From assembly GCA_944384305.1 (NCBI GenBank), contig CALWSW010000004.1, positions 1 to 38,747 of the forward strand: a DNA stretch of 38,747 bases. The letters run 5' to 3'. This document shows, in pieces, positions 1 through 7,914 of this stretch (within the stretch, counting starts at the first letter, position 1; every line of letters begins with the position of its first letter). The notes under the pieces were generated by a model. It was not told the DNA's origin and made no database searches. It saw only the letters and a list, made by a program, of their open reading frames with translations. The position numbers and the translations under genes were made by a program. The DNA is from an uncultured Christensenellaceae bacterium (lineage in GTDB: Bacteria; Bacillota; Clostridia; Christensenellales; CALWSW01).

Positions 1-945
1 GATCAGGCGGGAAAGCGGCACCGGTGGCTCCAGCTCTTCCTTTGCGCCGATGAGCCGGCAAAAACTGGGGCTGACGTAAATGACCCGCGGCGGGTCGCTC
101 ATTTCGAGCAGAGCAACGCCGCTGTCGAGCTCCTTTAACAGATCGGTCAGGGGAATGGCGCTGACCGTGCGGTAGCCGGTGGAAGCCTCTTCTTCCGCAC
201 CTTCGGTGCGGTTGAGCGCAAAGCTGTGTTTGCCGGCTTTTTTTGCTTTGTACAGGGCGAGATCGGCGGCCTGATACATGCCGGCAAAGTGCTCGCGGCT
301 GCCGTCTAAGGCAAAGTAGATCCCCACGCTTGCCGTGACGTTTTTTGCCGGCGGGCCGGGCAGGGCGATCTGCAGCTCCTTGCAGACCGCATCGGCGCGT
401 TCGCGCACGGCATTTTCGGTCAGGGCCGGGCCGCTCAAAAAGACCGCAAACTCGTCGCCGCCCAGCCGGCCGACGATGTCGGAAGCGCGAAACAGCAAAG
501 AAAGGATGGCGCCGGTCTGGCGAATGACCTGGTCGCCGGACTGGTGGCCAAAGGTATCGTTGACCTGCTTGAAGTCGTCGAGGTCGACGATGAAGAGCGC
601 GCAGGCTTCGCCGGGGAGCAGCGCGGCCAGGCGCTCGCCGATGCACTGTTCCATGGCGGCGCGGTTCAACAGGCCGGAAAGCGCGTCCTTGGCGGCGCGG
701 CGGGCGAGCTCCTCAAACCGCCGGCGGAGCGTGCGGGGGGAGACGATGGCGGGGGCGGGCTTTGCAGAAGACAGCGCCTCGACGGCGCGGTTTGGGTCAA
801 ACGGCGCCTCGTTTTGCCCGCTGGGGCCCTTCGGCGCACACGAAACAGGAGCCGCCCCGGCAGGGGCCGCGCCGTTAGAAGGAGCGGGGGCAGGGTTTGC
901 TCCCGCTTGGTTTGGATCTTGGGTGGGATGGATGCTGTCGTCCAT
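1..945 (-). CDS. GGDEF diguanylate cyclase with trailing PAS domain (C-terminus cut by window edge)
   Basis: Predicted to make the second messenger cyclic di-GMP from two GTP in the cytoplasm. Reading leftward from the ATG at 943-945, 315 codons are open to the window edge. Residues 1-70 are Pro/Ala-rich and look disordered. A GGDEF domain follows at about 85-245 with an intact GGDEF motif at 162-166, the DLDDFKQVND metal/substrate segment at 121-130, and an RASD inhibitory I-site at 153-156, exactly five residues ahead of GGDEF. Residues from about 265 resemble a PAS sensor (VIYVSPSFCRLIGA). PAS normally precedes GGDEF, so this order is unusual, and an EAL or further domain may lie beyond the edge. 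No membrane segment is seen. Family assignment is firm; full architecture is unknown. Confidence 0.9.
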   Translation of the reverse strand, partial: MDDSIHPTQDPNQAGANPAPAPSNGAAPAGAAPVSCAPKGPSGQNEAPFDPNRAVEALSSAKPAPAIVSPRTLRRRFEELARRAAKDALSGLLNRAAMEQCIGERLAALLPGEACALFIVDLDDFKQVNDTFGHQSGDQVIRQTGAILSLLFRASDIVGRLGGDEFAVFLSGPALTENAVRERADAVCKELQIALPGPPAKNVTASVGIYFALDGSREHFAGMYQAADLALYKAKKAGKHSFALNRTEGAEEEASTGYRTVSAIPLTDLLKELDSGVALLEMSDPPRVIYVSPSFCRLIGAKEELEPPVPLSRLI

Positions 946-1035
946 AGCGGTCGTTCCTCGGGAAGATGGAAGAAAAGGGAAGGGGAAGAAAAAACGCTCC
1001 CCTGCCATGTGGATCATAAGACATAATGTTACTTT

Positions 1036-1063
1036 ATTATACCATATCTGGCATGGTTGTGAA
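1036..1063 (-). promoter_or_regulatory. Promoter for the GGDEF gene
   Basis: On the minus strand a -35 of TTCACA (1058-1063) and a perfect -10 TATAAT (1036-1041) are 16 bp apart. They lie about 90 bp ahead of the GGDEF start codon. Seen directly; activity is inferred. Confidence 0.7.
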
Positions 1064-1320
1064 GGGGGAGGCACAGGGGTTTTTGCGGGCAGCGGGCGTT
1101 TTGTGCGAAAAGAGGGCTCTGTTCGGGTCGAAGAGTTTTCACAACCCCGGGGCCCCTAATAGAACGAGGCGCTGGTCCGAAGGCATAGCGGTCCCTGTTG
1201 CCCGCCGAAGCGCCCGTGTACCGAAGGCCGGGGGAAGGCACGTATTTTGACGGCGGGGAGCCCTACTTTTACAGTTGCCTGTTTCTGCCCGTTGCATAAA
1301 GCCGCTTTTCGAGCGGGCCT

Positions 1321-1380
1321 GTTGCAAAACAGACGCACGGAGCCACAGTTTTTGGAACAGCTGCTGTTTCAAAATTAAGT
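1321..1380. repeat. Interspersed repeat B, copy 1
   Basis: This roughly 60-bp block matches 10264-10323 without gaps. The first 16 bases (GTTGCAAAACAGACGC) are identical and the rest is clearly similar, including a later GTTTT and GAACA. Both copies lie between genes. Function is unknown; two copies in 9 kb suggest a genome-wide family. Confidence 0.6.
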
Positions 1381-1385
1381 TGATC

Positions 1386-1412
1386 GAATCTGACAATTTA
1401 GTTGTCAGATTC
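1386..1412. other. Perfect 11-bp stem-loop
   Basis: GAATCTGACAA (1386-1396) and TTGTCAGATTC (1402-1412) pair perfectly around a 5-nt loop. No T-run follows on either strand, so it is not an ordinary terminator. It sits between repeat B and repeat A and could be part of either. Confidence 0.5.
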
Positions 1413-1440
1413 GCATGGGTTTTCTGAAAGAAAAGCAACC

Positions 1441-1702
1441 CTGCACCGTTCGCTGGCCGGGGGCCCACCCCAAACCCACCCCACATATTCTCGCTGCGCT
1501 CGAATAAGTGGGGACCCCGGGTGAGCTTCTGAGCTTCGTGGGGAAAACTCCATCGCGGGGACCCCGGGCGCGTTCTTGCGTTCCATTTGCAAAACACAAG
1601 GTGCGACCAAGCGAACGGTGTAACCCACCCCAACCATTCCCCTGCGGGGAATGGTTGGGGACCCCGAAAACTCTCGCGAAATAGGAGACAGCCTATTTTG
1701 CG
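1441..1702. repeat. Interspersed repeat A, copy 1 (modular hairpins with GGGGACCCC)
   Basis: A gene-free, GC-rich patch built of modules. Each module has a CCCACCCC lead-in, a hairpin, and then GGGGACCCC. Hairpin one pairs 1479-1490 with 1502-1513 around the loop TCGCTGCGCT. Hairpin two is a perfect 15-bp stem, 1628-1642 with 1646-1660. A terminal hairpin pairs 1675-1685 with 1692-1702, just after the block CCAAGCGAACGGTG (1607-1620). The same parts recur at 15914-16262 and 25267-25315. The remainder of the 865-bp gap (1070-1320 and 1703-1800) shows no convincing gene. Confidence 0.7.
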
Positions 1703-1810
1703 ACAGCTCCTTGCAAACCATGCCCCCAAAGGGTAGAATGCAAGCAAGGCATTTTGCCGGGGGATTTTGCCGCCCGGCCGCTTTGAAACTGTGATGCAGC
1801 GAGGAAAGAG

Positions 1811-2794
1811 ATGAAACTGTTTGTTTACAGCTACCGGGATTTTGACGAAGGTCCCTTTTTTGAAGAATACCGCAAGGAGTACGGCGTGGAGCTGGGCATC
1901 TGCCGCGAAGTGCCAACGCTTGAAAACGCCCATCTCGCCGGGGGCTGCCAGTACGTGAGCATTTTGACCAACCCGGTGGACCGGGCGCTTTTGCAGCGCT
2001 ACCGCGACATGGGCATCAAGATGATCTCCACCCGCACGGTGGGGTACGACCATATCGACCTTGCGAGCGCCAAAGAGTTTGGCGTGGGGGTGAGCAACGC
2101 CACGTATCCCAGCGAGAGCGTGGCGGAATACACCGTGATGTGCATCCTCATGGCGCTCAGGCGGATGAAGCGCATTTTAGAGCGGGCGGCCATCAACGAC
2201 TTTTCTTTAAAAGGCAACATGGGCGGCGTGCTGAGCGGCAAGACCGTGGGCATCGTGGGCGCAGGGCGCATCGGCTGCCAGGTGGCCCGGCTGTTACAGG
2301 GCTTTGGCTGCCGGGTGCTCGCTTATGACCTGCACCCCCGGGCGGACATGGAGGATCTGCTGACTTACGTGGGGTTTGAGGAGCTGCTTTGTGAATCGCA
2401 GGTGGTCACGCTGCACATGCCCATCGGCGAGCAGAACACCCACATGATCGACGCGGCGGCGCTGAGAAAAATGCCCAAGGGCGTGGTGGTCGTGAACACT
2501 GCGCGGGGCGGACTGATCGACACCAAGGCTTTGATCGCTGCCCTGGAGAGCGGGCAGGTGGGCGCGGTGGCCATGGACGTCATCGAAGGGGAGTTCGACA
2601 TGTACTACTTCGACCGCAAGTCCGACGTCATCGACAAGCACGACCTTTTCATCCTGCGCGGCTTCCCCAACGTGTTCGTCACCCCGCACATGGCGTTTTA
2701 CACCGACCTTTCCATCCGCTACATGGTCAAAAGTTCTATCGAAAGCTGTGTGCGCGACGCGCGGGGGGAAGAAAACCCCTGGAAGGTGCTCTGA
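1811..2794 (+). CDS. D-isomer-specific 2-hydroxyacid dehydrogenase (D-lactate dehydrogenase / VanH-like)
   Basis: Cytoplasmic NAD-dependent enzyme, 327 aa, expected to reduce a 2-keto acid such as pyruvate to the D-2-hydroxy acid. The Rossmann motif GIVGAGRIG lies at 147-155. The catalytic triad of the family is present: Arg232 in NTARGG, a Glu at 259/261 in DVIEGE, and His293 in TPH. The DVIEGE context and the FDRKSDVIDKHDLF stretch resemble LdhA/VanH rather than glycerate or phosphoglycerate dehydrogenases. The ATG follows GAGGAAAGAG. It stands alone between the repeat region and a bidirectional terminator. No vanA/vanX partners are near, so fermentative D-lactate formation is more likely than glycopeptide resistance. 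The exact keto acid is not readable from sequence. Confidence 0.88.
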   Translation: MKLFVYSYRDFDEGPFFEEYRKEYGVELGICREVPTLENAHLAGGCQYVSILTNPVDRALLQRYRDMGIKMISTRTVGYDHIDLASAKEFGVGVSNATYPSESVAEYTVMCILMALRRMKRILERAAINDFSLKGNMGGVLSGKTVGIVGAGRIGCQVARLLQGFGCRVLAYDLHPRADMEDLLTYVGFEELLCESQVVTLHMPIGEQNTHMIDAAALRKMPKGVVVVNTARGGLIDTKALIAALESGQVGAVAMDVIEGEFDMYYFDRKSDVIDKHDLFILRGFPNVFVTPHMAFYTDLSIRYMVKSSIESCVRDARGEENPWKVL

Positions 2795-2854
2795 GGCGGC
2801 CGGGGAAGAACGAAAAAGGGCGGTTCTGCCCCACCCATAGCAACAAAAGGCAAC

Positions 2855-2892
2855 GAAAAAAAGGAACCTGCGCCGGTGCAGGCTCCTTTTTT
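2855..2892. terminator. Bidirectional terminator between convergent genes
   Basis: The stem 2863-2871 / 2878-2886 (one mismatch, 6-nt loop) is flanked by seven A on the left and a T-run on the right. It can therefore end both the dehydrogenase (rightward) and the UvrA-like gene (leftward). Confidence 0.8.
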
Positions 2893-2957
2893 GTTTTGTG
2901 GGAAAGGCTGTTGCCGGCCGTTTCTGCGGTGGGGAAGGGGTTTGGACCGGGCCGGCA

Positions 2958-5432
2958 CTATATGTACCGGCCGGTCAGGCTCTCGGGGCAGGCTTTGACC
3001 TCTTCTGGCGTGCCGCAGGCCACGATCCGCCCGCCGGCTTCGCCCCCGCCCGGGCCCATGTCGATGAGGTAGTCCGCCGAGCGGATGACGTCCAGGTCGT
3101 GCTCTATGACCACCAGCGTCGCCCCGCGCGCGAGCAGCGCGTCGAACACCTGCAAAAGGGTCTGTACGTCCAAAGGGTGCAGGCCGATGGTCGGCTCATC
3201 GAACACGAAAAGCGCGTCCTCCTGCAAACGCCCCATTTCGCTGGCCAGCTTCAACCGCTGCGCCTCCCCGCCCGAAAGGCTGGGCGTGGCCTCGCCCAGG
3301 GTCAAGTACCCCAGGCCCAGGCTGCACAGCGTTTCCAGCCGGCTGCACACTACCGAAAGCCCGCTGCAGGCCTGCAAGGCGCTTTGAACATCCATGGCCA
3401 TCAGCTCGGGCAGGCTGTGGCTCTCTTCTGAGCGGCTCTGCCGCCGGATGCTTTCGGCCTCTTTGGCGTAACGGCTCCCGCGGCACTGCGGGCAGGGGAT
3501 CTCCACATCGGGCAAAAACTGCACGTCTAAATCGATGCTTCCCGTGCCGTCGCACACCGGGCAGCGCAGGCTGCCGGTGTTGTAGGAAAAATCCGCCGCC
3601 TTATAGCCCAGCCGCTTGGCGTCGGGGGTGCGGGCAAAGGCCTTGCGCAGCTCGTCCAGAACGCCCGAGTAGGTGGCCACCGTGGAGCGCACATTCACCC
3701 CGATGGGCGTGGCGTCGATGAGCTTGACCTGGCGGATGCCGCCGGGGCTTAAGTGTTTTACGTGCGCCGGCAGCTCTTTGGCCGCGGCCAAAGAGCGAAG
3801 GGCGGGCACCAGGCTTTCGAGCACCAGCGTGGTTTTGCCAGAGCCCGAGACCCCTGTTACCACCGTCAATCTGCCCTTGGGAATGGCGGCCGAAAGGGGT
3901 TTTACGGTGTGGATGGGGCCGGTTTTTAGGTGCAGCGCGCCCAAGGCGAACACCTCGGCTTTTGCCGCGCGCTTGCGGCCCATCAAGGGCGTGCCATTCA
4001 AAAAGGGCCCGATCTTGGAGCGGGGGTCTTTGGCGATCTCCTGCGGCGTGCCCGTGCACAGGATGTTTCCGCCCGCGGTGCCGGCGCCGGGCCCCAGCTC
4101 AACGAGCCAGTCGGCCTCAGACAAGAGCTGTGCGTCGTGGTCGACCAGCACCACCGAGTTGCCGTCCGCCACCAGGTCGCGCATGACCCCTTTCAGTCCT
4201 TCGAGGTTGGCGGGGTGCAGGCCGATGGAGGGTTCGTCCAGCACGTACAGCACGCCGGTGGTGCGGTTGCGGACGGCGCGCGCAAGCTGCAGGCGCTGGC
4301 GCTCGCCGGTCGAAAGGGTGGAGGCGGCGCGGTCCAGGGTCAAATACCCCAGCCCCAGTTCGAGGAGCCTCCGGGCCGAAAGCTGGAAGGACTCGCAAAT
4401 GCTCTGCGCCATGGGCCGCATTTCGGCCGGAAGGGAACCCGGCACGCCGGCCACCCATTCAGAAAGCGCGGCAAGGGGCAGGGCGCAGGCGGCGTCGAGA
4501 GAAATGCCGCGCACCAGGGGGGCGCGCGCCGCTGGCGCAAGACGGGTGCCGCCGCAGTCCGGGCAGGGGGACTGCTTTAAAAACTTTTCCACTCGTTTCA
4601 TGCCCTTTTCGTCCTTGACTTTGGAAAGGGCGTTTTCTACCGTGCGCACGGCGCTGTAGTAGGTAAAGTCCAGCTCGGCGGTGTTTTCGGTGTTTTTGGC
4701 GCGGTACAAAATGTGCTTCTTTTCGGGCGGGCCATCGTATACGATGGCCTTTTCTTCGCTGGTGAGCTGATAAAAAGGCACGTCGGTGCGCACGCCCATG
4801 GCGCGGCAGACGTCGGTCATCAGCGACCACATCAGCGAATTCCAGGGCGCGACCGCCCCATCGTCGATGGTGAGGGTCTCGTCCGGCACCAACGTGTCGC
4901 GGTCGACGGCGCGCACCACGCCCGTGCCCGAACAGGTGGGGCAGGCGCCCACGCTGTTGAAGGAAAGCTCTTCGGCAGAAGGCGCATAAAACTCTGCGCC
5001 GCAGGCAGGGCACACCAAGGGCTTGCCGGCCGCCATGGCGAGCGACGGCGGCAGATAGTGCCCGTTGGGGCAGCGGTGGGAAGCCAGGCGGGAATACAGC
5101 AGGCGCAGGCTGTTCAACAGTTCGCTGCCCGTGCCGAAGGTACTGCGAATGCCCGGCACGCCCGGCCTTTGCCGCAGCGCGAGCGCTGCGGGAACGTAAA
5201 GCGCCTGTTCTACCTGGGCCTTGGCAGCCTGGGTCATGCGGCGGCGGGTGTAGGTAGAGAGCGATTCCAAATACCGCCGGGAGCCTTCGGCGTACAGCAC
5301 CCCCAAAGCGAGGGAGGATTTGCCGGAACCCGAGACCCCGGCGATGCCGACGATCTTGTGCAAGGGAATGTCGGCGTCGATGCCCTTGAGGTTGTGGACC
5401 CGCGCGCCGCGGATCTCTATATGATCGATCAT
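2958..5432 (-). CDS. UvrA-family ABC ATPase lacking the UvrB-binding domain
   Basis: DNA-binding, twin-ABC ATPase of the excinuclease UvrA family, 824 aa against about 940 for canonical UvrA. Walker A motifs are GVSGSGKSS (32-40) and GVSGSGKTT in the second half. Two Walker B segments read [10 protein letters not shown] and [10 protein letters not shown]. Zinc-type cysteine pairs are visible at 141/144, 164/167 and in CPVCDGTG...CPQC. In ordinary UvrA about 100 residues of UvrB-binding domain separate the first-ABC segment LRLLYSRL from the CPxCG pair. Here only about 25 do, so that domain is absent. Such class II UvrA proteins are linked to tolerance of DNA-damaging drugs rather than UvrBC repair; the role here is unknown. 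A TACAAT -10 lies at 5519-5524 on the minus strand with only a weak -35. Confidence 0.9.
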   Translation of the reverse strand: MIDHIEIRGARVHNLKGIDADIPLHKIVGIAGVSGSGKSSLALGVLYAEGSRRYLESLSTYTRRRMTQAAKAQVEQALYVPAALALRQRPGVPGIRSTFGTGSELLNSLRLLYSRLASHRCPNGHYLPPSLAMAAGKPLVCPACGAEFYAPSAEELSFNSVGACPTCSGTGVVRAVDRDTLVPDETLTIDDGAVAPWNSLMWSLMTDVCRAMGVRTDVPFYQLTSEEKAIVYDGPPEKKHILYRAKNTENTAELDFTYYSAVRTVENALSKVKDEKGMKRVEKFLKQSPCPDCGGTRLAPAARAPLVRGISLDAACALPLAALSEWVAGVPGSLPAEMRPMAQSICESFQLSARRLLELGLGYLTLDRAASTLSTGERQRLQLARAVRNRTTGVLYVLDEPSIGLHPANLEGLKGVMRDLVADGNSVVLVDHDAQLLSEADWLVELGPGAGTAGGNILCTGTPQEIAKDPRSKIGPFLNGTPLMGRKRAAKAEVFALGALHLKTGPIHTVKPLSAAIPKGRLTVVTGVSGSGKTTLVLESLVPALRSLAAAKELPAHVKHLSPGGIRQVKLIDATPIGVNVRSTVATYSGVLDELRKAFARTPDAKRLGYKAADFSYNTGSLRCPVCDGTGSIDLDVQFLPDVEIPCPQCRGSRYAKEAESIRRQSRSEESHSLPELMAMDVQSALQACSGLSVVCSRLETLCSLGLGYLTLGEATPSLSGGEAQRLKLASEMGRLQEDALFVFDEPTIGLHPLDVQTLLQVFDALLARGATLVVIEHDLDVIRSADYLIDMGPGGGEAGGRIVACGTPEEVKACPESLTGRYI

Positions 5433-5583
5433 GATGGCCTGTCCTTTCTCTTTGCCGCGGGGGCCAGGCGAAACGAAAGACGCCGCCCCCTGGCCGTGCG
5501 CAGAGCATGGTTTGCCTTATTGTACCACAGAAGGTGCGCCCGCCACAAAGGCGGGGCAATGGAGTACAGCAAGGGGTTTACAC

Positions 5584-5608
5584 AAAAAAGAACCCCAAAG
5601 GGCTCTTT
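5584..5608 (-). terminator. Terminator after the flavoenzyme unit
   Basis: On the minus strand the stem 5600-5608 / 5587-5595 (one G-T pair) with a TTTG loop is followed by a run of T (A at 5584-5589). It sits just past the stop of the NAD(P)H-dependent FMN reductase-like gene. Confidence 0.75.
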
Positions 5609-5635
5609 CAAAAGGGCGCGCGGCCGCTTGGGGCT

Positions 5636-6172
5636 TTATTTCAGGCTGCGGCCCAATTCATAGGCCTGCGCGGGGTAGGGTGAGCGCTGGGTGCTGCCGG
5701 GCGTGCCGCAGCCGCCGCCGAGCACACAGCCCACATCCTGAAAGTGCAGGTACTTTACCAGCGTGCGGTAGTGGGCGGTCAGGGCGTCGAAGGTCCAGCC
5801 GTCGTCGTTCCAGGCGGCGCAGAGCAGCGCCGACTTCATGTGCCGGCGGGTGATGCTGCTGTTGATGGCGCAGAAGCGGTCGACGAGGGTTTTGAGCTGG
5901 GCCGACATGCCGTAGTAGTAGAGCGGGGTGACGAACACCAGCATATCGGAGCTCAGAAGGACCCTGCGGAAGTGTTCCATGTCGTCCTTCTGCACACAGG
6001 GGCCCTCGTAGCCGCAGCGCACACAGCCCGTGCAGGGGTGCAGGTCGGCGTGGGCGGCGTCGATGACTTCTGCCGTGTGCCCGGCTTCCTTTGCGCCGCG
6101 CGCAAAGGAAGAGGCCAGCAGGTTGGAAGAGCCCTGCCGGTTGGGGCTGCCCAAGAGCATAGTGATCTTCAT
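5636..6172 (-). CDS. NAD(P)H-dependent FMN reductase / flavodoxin-fold oxidoreductase
   Basis: Soluble flavoprotein of 178 aa with the flavodoxin fold. It opens MKITMLLGSPNRQGSS, the FMN-phosphate loop of the NADPH-dependent FMN reductase family. It carries the cysteine pattern CTGCVRCGYEGPC common in clostridial members, and a TPLYYYGMSAQLK segment that shapes the flavin pocket. The ATG at 6170-6172 is chosen because AAGGAGG lies just upstream; a longer in-frame extension lacks a ribosome site. It is the last gene of a leftward group with a nitroreductase and an exported flavodoxin. Expected to pass electrons from NAD(P)H to flavin or to a small acceptor. The acceptor cannot be told from sequence. 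Confidence 0.85.
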   Translation of the reverse strand: MKITMLLGSPNRQGSSNLLASSFARGAKEAGHTAEVIDAAHADLHPCTGCVRCGYEGPCVQKDDMEHFRRVLLSSDMLVFVTPLYYYGMSAQLKTLVDRFCAINSSITRRHMKSALLCAAWNDDGWTFDALTAHYRTLVKYLHFQDVGCVLGGGCGTPGSTQRSPYPAQAYELGRSLK

Positions 6173-6238
6173 GAGGTTTCCTCCTTGGCGGTGCGGCGCG
6201 CCGGGCGGCGTTTTTGCCGGGCGCGGCCGCAAGGGGAT

Positions 6239-6751
6239 CTACAGGTAGCGCACGGTCTCAGAAAGAGGTTTGCGCTGGCTGTGCGCGGGCAGGGGGCCTG
6301 CGCCGGGGGCGGCATAGCCCAGATCGAGCAGCATCAGCACTTCTTCGTTTTCCGGAAGATCAAAGGCCTTGGCCGCGGCCTCGGGGTCAAAAAAGTTGAT
6401 CCAGCAGCTCTGCACGCCGGCCGCCTGTGCCGCAAGCAGCAGGTGGGTGGCCACGATGCTGGCGTCTTCCGTGCCGGAATCGCGCTTTTTGCCGGGGTAC
6501 ACAAAGACGTTGGTCTTGTCGAACGCCACCAGCAGCACGGTGGGCGCGCCGTAGCGGCAGGGGGTGAGGGAATCGATCTTTGCCAGCCCTTCGGCCGACT
6601 GTACCACGTAGATTTTTTGCTCCTGTAAATTTTTGGCCGTGGGGGCCAGGCGCCCGGCTTCCAAAATGGCGCCGAGCTGGGCCTGGGTTATTTGCCGGCC
6701 GTCGTATTTTTTGCAAGAATAGCGGCTCTTCACAACTTCTGTAAATTCCAT
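6239..6751 (-). CDS. Nitroreductase-family protein
   Basis: FMN-dependent, probably dimeric cytoplasmic oxidoreductase of 170 aa, a usual length for the short clostridial nitroreductases. The N-terminal SRYSCKKYDGRQI contains the flavin-phosphate arginine motif (SRxSxRxY-like). Then come LAPTAKNLQEQ, a second flavin contact, and a C-terminal LLDLGYAAPGAGPLP, the usual GYP-type segment. The start at 6749-6751 follows AGGAGG; an upstream in-frame start has none. It lies 66 bp ahead of the FMN reductase-like gene and about 100 bp behind the flavodoxin lipoprotein, so co-transcription is likely. Substrates in this family range from nitroaromatics to enones and flavins; none is assigned here. Confidence 0.85.
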   Translation of the reverse strand: MEFTEVVKSRYSCKKYDGRQITQAQLGAILEAGRLAPTAKNLQEQKIYVVQSAEGLAKIDSLTPCRYGAPTVLLVAFDKTNVFVYPGKKRDSGTEDASIVATHLLLAAQAAGVQSCWINFFDPEAAAKAFDLPENEEVLMLLDLGYAAPGAGPLPAHSQRKPLSETVRYL

Positions 6752-6857
6752 TGCGTTACCTCCTGCCTTTTGCGGGCGCAATATTCGCCCGCTTCTGCCG
6801 TTTTTTGTATAGGATACTTCTTTCTTGCGGCCTGTATTTTATGACTGCTCAGGGCCG

Positions 6858-7568
6858 TTATTCGGCCGTAAGGCCCAGGCCGTTGATCCATTCTACCATA
6901 CCGGAGCGGCTCAAGGAACTGCTCAGGCGCGCGCCCTCAGGCCAAACGGTGCTGGCGGGTGTCAAAGAGTGCAGGTTTTGCGCGCTGCTGCCGATGCCGC
7001 TGCTGCCTGAGGTGCAAAACGGCACGATGGTCTTCCCGGAAAAATCATACGATTCTAAAAAGGTAGAGAGGATGCGCGGCGCCTGCCCCCACCAAATGGG
7101 GTAGCCCAGGAAGATGATGTCGTACTGCGCCAGGTTTTCTGCGCTGCCGGCAATGGCTGGGCGGGCGGAATCGTCGTTTTGTTCCAGGTTGGCGCGGCAG
7201 GAATCGTTGCTGTAGTCCAGATCCTCTGCGGTGTAAGGCTGGACAGGGACGATCTCGTAAAGGCCGCAGTCCAGGGCGTCTGCTGCGTATTCAGCCAAAG
7301 CGCGGGTGTTGCCGGTGGCAGAAAAGTAAGCCACCAATACGCGGGGCGCGCCGTCTTGCCCGCCCGTTTCGGGCGCGGCAGAGGGGCTTGCCGGTTCTTC
7401 GGGCGTTTCGGCGGGCGTCGCCGTGGGTGGGTCGGGGGTTTCTGTGGGCGCGGCGGGCGTTTCCGCGGGGGCGGCGGGCGTGGGCGCTGCGGCGGTTTCG
7501 CCCGTGCTGCAGGCGCAAAGGCCAAAGAGCAGCGCGGCCGCGCACAATAGGCAAAGTGCTCGTTTCAT
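6858..7568 (-). CDS. Surface flavodoxin-like lipoprotein
   Basis: A 236-aa exported flavodoxin. MKRALCLLCAAALLFGLCAC is a lipoprotein signal with the lipid-bearing Cys at about residue 20. Residues 23-72 are a Pro/Ala/Thr/Glu linker of the kind that spans a Gram-positive wall. A flavodoxin domain follows with the FMN-phosphate loop SATGNTR and an aromatic flavin face (YPIWWG). The start at 7566-7568 follows GGAGG. Flavodoxins are normally cytosolic, so an anchored one points to electron transfer outside the membrane, in keeping with the flavinylated reductases further right. It heads a leftward unit with the nitroreductase and FMN reductase-like genes. Its redox partner is unknown. Confidence 0.88.
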   Translation of the reverse strand: MKRALCLLCAAALLFGLCACSTGETAAAPTPAAPAETPAAPTETPDPPTATPAETPEEPASPSAAPETGGQDGAPRVLVAYFSATGNTRALAEYAADALDCGLYEIVPVQPYTAEDLDYSNDSCRANLEQNDDSARPAIAGSAENLAQYDIIFLGYPIWWGQAPRILSTFLESYDFSGKTIVPFCTSGSSGIGSSAQNLHSLTPASTVWPEGARLSSSLSRSGMVEWINGLGLTAE

Positions 7569-7663
7569 GAAAAGACCTCCGTAACCAGGGAAGCTGCCCC
7601 CCGCCTGCGCGTGCCGGTTTGGGCCGGCCAAGCGGCGGGGGAATGGTTTTTTGCGTCAGATCG

Positions 7664-7693
7664 ATTGTAGAACGGGATGTGAGGAATGTCCAA
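7664..7693 (-). promoter_or_regulatory. Promoter for the flavodoxin lipoprotein unit
   Basis: Minus-strand TTGGAC (7688-7693) and TACAAT (7664-7669) are 18 bp apart, about 95 bp ahead of the start codon. Seen directly; activity inferred. Confidence 0.6.
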
Positions 7694-7787
7694 TACTTCA
7701 AAATTATTGCGCAGCATAGCTATTTTGTATGGAAGGTTCCAGAGGGCGGGAGCCGCCCGGCCTTTGCACGGCGTTATGGTTGACTAA

Positions 7788-7888
7788 CCGGGCCGCCGCG
7801 TGCTAGCGTGAGCACAGGACGCAGAGCGCCGCGCGGCAAAAGCGCGGTTCTGCGGCGGCCCCGCGCAAGCCGCGGGTGTTTTTTATTT
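7788..7888 (+). ncRNA. Structured leader of the CDF transporter, candidate NiCo (czcD) riboswitch
   Basis: The leader folds into a multi-branched structure. A perfect 10-bp closing stem (7790-7799 / 7852-7861) holds two hairpins, 7800-7804 / 7811-7815 and 7829-7834 / 7842-7847. Between them is the unpaired segment AGGACGCAGAGCG. The 3' arm of the closing stem overlaps by two bases a terminator hairpin (7860-7865 / 7871-7876) followed by TGTTTTTTATTT, so the two can exclude one another. This is the layout of a switch that turns transcription on when ligand stabilises the closing stem. The ACAGGACGCAGAG segment and the downstream cation exporter recall the NiCo class. The class assignment is from memory of the motif and is tentative; the alternating structures are seen. 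Confidence 0.55.
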
Positions 7889-7914
7889 GCCGCAGGCAGA
7901 AAGGGATTTTTTTC

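Noticed and set aside
1479-1665. CRISPR-like array from repeated GGGGACCCCGGG
   Set aside because: Unit spacing is irregular, spacers are hairpins, and no cas genes are near.
1139-2053. Leftward open frame across the repeat and the start of the dehydrogenase
   Set aside because: It spans repeat hairpins and overlaps a well-supported gene; no domain or ribosome site is seen.
1811-2794. Vancomycin resistance vanH
   Set aside because: The enzyme is VanH-like, but no vanA, vanX or two-component genes are present, so a fermentative D-lactate type role is simpler.
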